Assembly: GCA_018340375.1 (NCBI GenBank)
Contig: JAFFJZ010000012.1
Span: 3,038,001 to 3,102,000 of the forward strand
DNA: 64,000 bases
DNA from: Gonatopus flavifemur
Taxonomy: Eukaryota > Arthropoda > Insecta > Hymenoptera > Dryinidae
Reading direction: 5' to 3'
Below the pieces are notes generated by a model. That model was not told where the DNA came from. It saw nothing but the letters and a program-made list of their open reading frames with translations, and did not search any database. The position numbers and the translations under genes were made by a program. Positions within the stretch are counted from its first letter, which is position 1; each line of letters begins with the position of its first letter. Shown here piece after piece: positions 36,701 through 45,700 of the stretch.

Positions 36701-39700
36701 ATATCATATGTTTCGTCTGTCCCCTGGTAGAAATTTCACAAATTTTTTCCTATGACTGATGAGGCGCTAGAGAGGAAAAACTGAGTACAAAAAACTAGCG
36801 AGGTACCGGTCAATTACTGATAAGTTGAATCCAACTAGCGTTGGTTGGTCAAAACTAGTGAGCTACTTATTAGTACGTAATAAGTTGAACTAATTGATAA
36901 TGTGGAGTAAAACCATCTCTAATAATTATACAAGTGCTTACTAAAATATATATAAAATGGAGAAGAATGAACTTTTCAATTCTAAAATGAATAAAATATT
37001 GTTCACACTTGATATCGGAAATGTCAGTACCCATACAGCACGTATTTCATAAAGATTTTTAAACAGCTGAACAGGTTTTTCCATTAATTTTTACATATAA
37101 TTACAGGTGATATAAATGAGGAAGAAAATGTAACAAATCTGTTTGTATTTTAGAATTGAAGTATAGTTTACGGATATGAGGTTGTCTTCTTTGAATTGAA
37201 AAATGAAAATTAATTATTTTCGTGAAATGTGTGATCGTTAGTTCTTAATTAATATGTATTAAAAAAATCTATTATTCAGTGCAACATGAATTATTGAATC
37301 AGTCATAGCTGTTGTAGTATGTGAAAAATCATAATTTGTTGATGCAGTGAGAAAGAGTTTTATTCAAATACTTACATCAATATTTCTCAGAAAAAACTCA
37401 GAGATCAAATCATTTTTGTAGTAATATGAGTCATGAAAAACTCATTTAATCAAAACTATTTTAAGCGAATGTTTAAAATAAATTTCCAGAAACTTGGATG
37501 ATTCACATAAAGCTCGTTGGATGGTTTTACTCTTGAAGAGTACTGTCAAAGTTGACATTTGCAGATTGGAGAAAAAAGTCTTATTTTCTGTCTTGAATTT
37601 GTTATTAGAGTAGTGACAAACTTGTAGGAAGAGTTTGAAGGTTGGGTGGAATCCATATTGATCAGGAAAGTCAAAACCGTATTGCAAAACTTGGAAAATC
37701 TGTTAACGTAGCTGACAACACTGGGGTATCGAGTCAGCTTTTCCTTACTACATGAAATCTAGGCAGGAGAAATGTATCAAAATTCAGTGAATTCAAGTTG
37801 GTGTTGAGTGAGAGAAGACAGAAATATTCATTGGATTTTATTGGTTACTATGAAAATGTCAACAAATAAGGAAAGGCTATGTAGGACTCACTGTATCATC
37901 TGTCATTATTTTTGTTTCAATAATTTTGTATTGTGGACATTTTTGTATTTTCTCACTAATAAGTTGAAGAAACAAGTGTATTGAACCTGTTTCACAAATA
38001 TAATAACATTCATTCGTAGCAGTATGATACAACATTATTGAAACAAAAATAATGAAAGACGATACAGTGAGTCCTACATAGCCTTTCCTTATTTGTTGAC
38101 ATCTTTATAGTAACCAATAAAATCCAATGAATATCTTGTCTTCTCTCACTCAACACCAACTTGAATTCACTGAATTTTGATACATTTCTCCTGCCTAGAT
38201 TTCATGTAGTAAGGAAAAGCTGACTCGATACCCCAGTATTGTCAGCTACGTTAACAGATTTTCCAAGTTTTGCAATACGGTTTTGACTTTCCTGATCAAT
38301 ATGGATTCCACCCAACCTTCAAACTCTTCCTACAAGTTTGTCACTACTCTAATAACAAATTCAAGACAGAAAATAAGACTTTTTTCTCCAATCTGCAAAT
38401 GTCAACTTTGACAGTACTCTTCAAGAGTAAAACCATCCAACGAGCTTTATGTGAATCATCCAAGTTTTTGGAAATTCATTTTAAACTTTTGCTTCAAAAG
38501 ATTTTTAATACATAATAATTAAACAATAACGACCACACATTTCACAAAAATAATTCATTCATTGTATTTTATCACATAAACTTAACCTCACATCTGTCAA
38601 CCGAATTGCAATTTTCACATAGATTAATAGATTATTATACTCAACCGATGGATTGAATCAGATATCCACGTCCTGTACATTGATCTTTTCTAATAAACCA
38701 CGTAGGTACCGGTTTAGCTTAGGTCGTTAGGGAGTTAGGATAGTAGATCGCGCAACATTAGGTAGGGATTGGTTTAGGTGGTTCGATTCTCTTCGAGGTT
38801 TCCAATTTTCTCTCCATGACATGAGAACGTAGTGAACAACGTGGTCGTCAATCTGCAAGTGTTCTCCTCCGAAACATGCTTAAAATTCAGTTTTTTATTT
38901 TTAAAGACATTTTGGGCCAAAGCATAAATATTTTACTGAATAATCATTGTCGATGTATTATTATAATTTCACATCTTCACTGGGGCGAATGAAAATTCAT
39001 ATACAAATTTCATGTATTCATACATTAAATTTCAAATCCATGTACATTAAATTCAATGTATGTAGACTTGAGATCTGTGGAACCTGTACATGAATTTTCA
39101 GTTACGTACTTGAAAAAAACTTCCGGTAGATTTACATTAAAATTCATGCAGAAATTTTTAACAGTGCAAATCATCCGAGGAACGATATAGATCGCCAGCA
39201 TAGCCATCTGTATCGTCACCATAGCGATACAGTATTGTCACTACAGCTATCTCTTCTTAACCATACTTCAGATCGTTATAATAGCCATACTTTCTTTTCC
39301 GTGTGACTTCAAATATTATCTCCAAGCAATTCATCCCAACGACGATTCATGGCTCAGTGGATAAAACCTTCGTCTACCATGGTGAAGGTCATCAGTTCGA
39401 TTCTCGCTATGGTGTGCGATTGTTTCATCCAGGTTTCATGAAATTTATACGCTTCCTTTGTTTCAATTCCCCCTCTCCACATACTTTTTGTATCCCTCCC
39501 ATTCAAGCTTCGTATACTTTTCATTAACGTTTCGGTTACTCTCCAACATAAGCTTCGTTTACTCTTCCTTTCCGATTCCATTTTCACCAGGGGAAATCAA
39601 GGAATTGGTGCTTGAGAATCGACGATTAACAGTCAGAGACCTTACTGGCATCGTTGGAATATCCGAAGGATCAGTGAAAACCATTTGGAAAGATCATTTG

Positions 39701-42700
39701 GGCCTAAGAAAAGTGAAAGCACGATTGGTTCCAAAATCACTACTTTGCATACTGCATTGATTCTTCGTGAGTTTTTCGACAAATTTTCAACCACCATCGT
39801 GCCGCAACCACCGTCCCAGTAAACCCTGAGTTCTTAAAGATGAATATAAGATATCCGATGAAAGAAACCTTTAAGATGTGTCTAAAAGATGTCTTATAGA
39901 TGTATATCAGAAATCTTCAAAAAGATATCTTACAGATGCCTGTATAAGATATCTGAAATATATCTGAAAAATCGATTGCATCAGAGTTCTTAAAATATCA
40001 TCTATAAGACATCTTTCAGAACTTCATTTCTGAAAAGATGGCGTCTACCGACTTTGCCTTTTGCATCACTTTTCTGCCTCATTCTCTCGCGTGCAGTACG
40101 TGTCAAATGTTGAATCTTATATATAAAAATGTTATATATTAGAATTCAAGGGATTCAAAGGTGCAATTGACCTGTTCATGGGATAAAAACTCACCAAGTA
40201 AGTGTATGATATTTTATTCGTATATTCGTTGGATGTCATTGTATACTTTTTCAAAATCAGCATTAGTAAACATTACCGGCATTCCTAACCTTGCTCTTTA
40301 CCGTCGTTTACATATATATATTATGCAAAAAAAATATCATGCACTTACTTGATGACATCTTATCCTATTTATAGGCGCAATTGCACTTCTTGAATATCTT
40401 GAACTATTACAATAATGAATTTATGAACCTGAATGTATGAATTTGCAGCGGGCTGTCTTCTTCTCGAAACATCTTCATCGAATTCATGTATCGATTCCTT
40501 GGCGAAGGTAGATCTCATAATTTTTCATAATTTCTCATAAAAGTGACAATTTTTCATATTTCCTCATAAATTACAAATTCGGTAAGAAAGATCTAATATT
40601 TTCTCCTTGAACTTGTACCAAATGAGGAAATATAAAGATTAATGACTTTCATGAGAATTATGGAAAATTATGATAAACATTACCACCAGAGTTTTTGTAT
40701 GACTTCTGAAATATATCATTTTTCGGATTTCTAATTTTGCTCTCCCATAAGACCTCATTAAGATATCTTAAAGAAGCTCCTGAAAGATTTCTTTTCAGAT
40801 ATCTTAAAGATATATAATAGTGTTGCGTCCGATATCTTTATGATATCTCAAAGATCTCTTTCGGGAGAAATTTTAAGATATCTTACAAAATTTTCAGACA
40901 TCTTTCAGATATCTAATAGAAATCGGATTGTCTATTTGGGGTATTCGCATGATTTAGCTCCGTGTGACTTCTGGCTATTCAGCAAACTCAAACGACCGCT
41001 CCGGGGAAACCGTTTTGAGTCAATCGAAGACATTAAACGTGAATCGCTACGCGCATTGAAAGCCACTCCGGAGATTGACTTCAACAACTGTTTCGGGGAT
41101 TGGGAAAAACGTTGGCACAAGTGTATTGTGACCAGGGGGGGGGGGTTACTTTAATTGAGAATTTTTAAATTATGAACAAAGTCTTACTATTTTTTGCCCA
41201 CAGTAGTACATCATGCGGATAAAGAAACATTTCAACGTTTATTATAATTCAAGATGGCATTCGAGAAAAATATGACTTTTAGTAGAATCTACACGGAAAA
41301 AAGAAAACACTACTGGTTACTGTGAATGACAGCGATCGGTTGAAAAACAAATGAAATCACGCTTGGATAATGAGGATTAGCGCGATCATAGTGATGAGTA
41401 TTGTAATGAAATGCCTCAACGCTGACTGGACAGTAATGAGGACTGGGAAACGCAGTACTGCATAGAATGAATTTTACTTCCAATGTATTTTTGTGATTCA
41501 CAGTAACCATTGCTGTTCTCTTTTTTCCGTGTACTGTGAAACAGATAAACTTCGGTGTGGTATTCACCACCATTGTAGCAACTTAGATTAGAATAAATCT
41601 TTCACCGAGTATTCATTTCCCACGTAAAAATTTCTCGCTTCCGCCAACGCTGACAATAGAATATAGCTTGGGGCAAGGCTGATTGCCAAGCCTTGGCAAT
41701 CTATGTAGAGTCAATATTGATTACAAAATGATTAAATGATGCACCATGATTGGGAATTAGTGAATTGGTTTCGTGAATTTATGATTGTCTCAGCATTCGT
41801 TCAGGCTTGGGGCAAGCTATCGCCAATCCTGGGCCAATATAGACTGGATGAAATATATGAGTGTTGCATCAAGCATCGTCAATAGCTAGGCGCAATCTTG
41901 ACCGCGATCGTCAATCTTGGCCCAAGCTTGGTTCATCGTTTCACCAATGCTTGTTCTATGTTGGAAAACAGGCTTGGCAGAGCGAAAAATGATGTTATCA
42001 TTTCACAGTTGCACTTCCTAATGTCGAAGATTGGCCAATCTTGAGCTACGTTGCGCCACCTTAGAACCGATAGTCAATTTTTATGTGGGTTGTTTTCAAT
42101 TTTCTTCAGTTTTGAAACGAGTGAAGGGTGGGAGGGGGGTTGTAGTCAGCGTTACGTCATTACTGAGTGGGTGTTTGGCATTGCGTTACTAATGCGTTAC
42201 AGGGGGGTGGGGGGATTGAAAATGTGTAAATTTTGCGTTTTGTAATTTATGGACAGCCCCATTCTCCGAGTAGTTCGATGATTGAGTAATATGGGAACAA
42301 TCGTCATATATTATTCGATGTTATAGTTAGAAAATTAGCATTACCGCTGTGCGGTGGTTGACAAGAATGTAATGCAAGTATCGTGTAGCACGGGGAGACC
42401 TCCCGATGACGAGATAGTGTTTTGACTAACGTCGCACGCGTCGTTGTACCGCCCGGTGAACATAAAGAGAGTGATCTGCCGATAATACCGATAGGAGGAT
42501 TGTGTAATTCATATACGAATCTCTGGCTGTCTTTCTCCACCGCCTCGGTCTTCGCTTCTGTTCGCCAAAATGAATGTTGACATTTAACAGACAGGAACTC
42601 ATTGTGTTTTCGTAGTAAATGGTAGACGAGTTCGGGTTAAGTACATAAGCTGTCACAAGATAGCTTCGAGCGAAATTGAAATAACGCACCGCAGGGAAGG

Positions 42701-45700
42701 AAGAAAGAAAAAAAAAAGAGTCAAGCGATACAACGACAACACTTTAATCGTTAATCGTTGCCAGGGAAAATACGGTATCGTGTTGAAAAATGAAGACAAC
42801 TATTTAGTTTGATCTCGTTGTAATTGCTTAATAATCATCGTGGGTAGGTAACTCGAGTTCGAGACGAGAGACGTGGGAGGATACACGCGGTAACGTGGAA
42901 TCTATCGCGGTGGATATCGGTCCGCGACAGATGTATCTTTTAAGAATTCACGTTCACGCGATTGACAAGGTTTGACAATTAGTCACAGGTGATTCAACCT
43001 CGACCTGTATTTTCTCTCTTTCTCTCCCCCTCTCGGGAGAATTTGGCTTTTGACGAACGATTTCGTACCTTTCGACGAGTGCTTCTCGTAGTTAATCGTG
43101 AGCAACGATTATTGTCTCGATGATGTCAGGAATCTCATCATCAAGGCGCGCGGGGAGGGGATATAATAAAAATGTTGAATTAGTTAATCGATCGGTCTCA
43201 AACGGTGCGATAGGAACATATATTTTGTTACGGTCCCGAGGTGGAAGGGTAAATAAGGCCGTGGATTTGCCCGGGGGGTCTAACAACCGGCGGTAAAGTT
43301 CGTGCGAATACGTGTGGTGCAATTTTGCCCCGAAGGCTAAGACAACCTACTCGCGTGTTGGTCTCGGTACCGTGTTGCGTTCGCTTTGCCCGCCACCGAC
43401 TGTGGTCTCTCGTTACTCGATTCGATCTCCAAACCCTCTTTTCTTCTTCTCCTTCTTCTTCTTCTTCTTCTTCTTCTGTTCATATCACATTGTATACTTC
43501 ACCGCTTTTCGACAGCTCGCGGCACGAATGTGGATACCATATTATTCTTATATTCGTGATTAATTGTCGTCGTTGATACTTGTCAACGTATGACAATCAA
43601 TTTTTCAATTTTTCTCGCTTTTGTTTTTTCCCTTTCTCCTCGTTCTTTGTCGATCGAGGGACGCGGTAGCGGTAGCGGCATCTCGACGACCAATGGGATA
43701 TAGAAAAGTCTTTCCAATCTCAAAAGGAACACCTTACCGAGTCCGAGAACTTTATTGTTACGAATAGCGTGAAACGCGTGTATAAAATGCAATAAATTGT
43801 TTCGAGGACGAGGTCGGATCAACAATTTCTCGTCTTATAAGGACGACGATCCTCCGCGATGATGATCCGCCGTGGCATCTCGCTACCACTTTTTTTCTCC
43901 TTCCGTTTCTCTCGATCCGCCTTTTAATTATTAACCGATCAATCTTGTTATCATTGATGCTTCTATTTAGATTTTCATACACAAGATGAATGACGATGAT
44001 GATGAATTATCTCCAGCTCGGATTTCGAAGAAGACAAAAAAGTGATACAGGTCAATATAAAGTACTACCACTGATGGTGTATCACAAATGAATTTGAAAT
44101 CACACCTTTTTTGTTGTTATTATACTTTCAAATTCAAAAATGGAACTTTTTTGTCGGAATTTTTGGGACGATATATTCAGTAATCATTAGTCCGTAATAG
44201 ATTTGACGATGGTTGGTGCGGCAACGGATTGGGTCCGACGACGGCCCAGTTCTCATGCACGCTGGCAAGGTCTTGGCTCGCCCGAGGCTATCGCGCAACC
44301 AACACACGCGAATCGTCGTCGTTGTTGTCGTCGTTATGACGCAACGCGTGTTCTCTTCTCTCACTCGTACCTTTTTACACCTCTCCTTCGACCGTTGGCC
44401 ACCACGGGGATGATGATTTCTTTTTTCCACCCACCACTCGTAAAATCGATCGCCGATCGATGAAACAAAATTATGGAAAATATGGGACACTCGCTTTGCA
44501 ACAAAATACGACGACGACCCATGCACCGTCCTTTCGAGTTATAAGTATCCCATGCGTCAAACATCTCAACGGCTGGCTTTCCTTTCAACATTTTATTGGT
44601 CATTAATCACCCTCGCTTATGTAAAAATTCTTTTTCTCAGCTTTTACGGGTGCGTACGCCGACAAATAAATCGTAAGTAATTTTTGGTCGACGCTGTACG
44701 TAATTAAAAGTCCTTCGACGGAAACTTCAATGGGACCGCGAGGAGGGAAGAACAATTGGAGAAAATAGAGGTTTGATAAGAAAAAATATCCATATAAATA
44801 CTTGTGATCACGGATTGGCCATAGGCGAGTTCAGGGACCTCGTATTATCGTGATTATCATCGTTTCAGTATAGATCTTACGTACTCTCAAGGATCGTAAA
44901 AAAAGATCTCAAATTAGCTTTTGCCGTTTTGCGCCTTCAGGGACTTGACGACCCACAGCCCGAGGGCGTTTACCACTTCGCCACCGTGTTCTCCTGCACT
45001 TGCCTCTACCGTAAAATTTATAAAATGTACACAGATTTAAACGTATTTGTTTTATATTGTTATTTATCAAATTTCATCTCGAAGGGGGAAGAGAACGACA
45101 ACCCCGAACAATCACTGGTTTCGCAACAAGTGCGATCGCAATTCTTTGCTCCCCGCGCCGTCTTCGCGAAGAATCCATTGTCGCCCACGGCAAGATGACT
45201 CTAATATTTTGTCTAAAGATTTTATTATTCACGTCTGCGATTGTGTAATCGGGCGTAATCGAATGTGGCTTTCAAACGAGGCGATTGAGCAAGAGGAATG
45301 AAGTCATTCGTAATGGTACTTCAACTATGAATACATTTTTATCGTGTTCGTCTTTCGAGAATATATAATTGATTGTATCTCAAAGGAATTTGCAGATTTT
45401 CAGGTTGCTCTATGAAAATACAAATTGATAGTGATAGTAACGAGGGGCATTTAACCGAGGGCTGCTTGCGTCGAGAATATGCTTTTGGCGCAGGGACCTA
45501 CGATAACTTGTCGATACCAGAGATTCCGGAGGACGGAATGTGGACGGAACTGTGGACTTTGCTTATCATATCGAAGGGTTTCTTTGCCATCGATATGACA
45601 TATAAAAAGCATTCAATTAAATTTGAATTTTAAATTAATGATGCCGAAAAGGATCGATTCTCTTCCATAGAATATCAATCAAATTTTTATCAATCTTTTA

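Larger units (their letters stand above)
35941..39166. mobile_element. Nested CACTGTTAAAAATTTC element, CA duplication
   Basis: CACTGTTAAAAATTTCTTGA and, inverted, CACTGTTAAAAATTTCTGCA. CA flanks both sides (35939-35940, 39167-39168). The left and right flanking arms share TACATTAAATTTCA-type text. Inside lie a 108-bp MITE, a hairpin (36418-36690) and palindromic core B. Confidence 0.78.
35846..39303. mobile_element. Outer CACGGAGAAAA element of a nested stack, TG duplication
   Basis: CACGGAGAAAAAAATATCGC and, inverted, CACGGAAAAGAAAGTATGGC. TG flanks both sides (35844-35845, 39304-39305). Its own sequence (about 95 bp left, 135 bp right) has ATAGCGATAC-type units. The rest is a nested element (35941-39166). 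Confidence 0.75.
42300..45640. other. CpG-richer, repeat-poor island within the aquaporin intron
   Basis: In contrast to both flanks, this stretch is richer in CG and CpG (ACGCGT, CGCGATCGC-like words) and contains no recognised transposon. It could be an enhancer, an alternative promoter or a small nested gene. Open frames at 43312-43576 (plus), 44134-44603 (minus) and 44929-45301 (plus) show no domain and overlap each other. Confidence 0.5.

Noticed and set aside
39340..39430. Functional tRNA gene
   Set aside because: A and B boxes are present, but a paired acceptor stem and proper anticodon loop are not evident; a SINE fits better.
43312..43576. Two overlapping plus-strand frames with Phe or Ser runs
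   Set aside because: Caused by the CTT microsatellite; no independent support.
44134..44526. 130-codon minus-strand frame with poly-Thr
   Set aside because: Low-complexity run and no domain; overlapping frames on the other strand are equally open.
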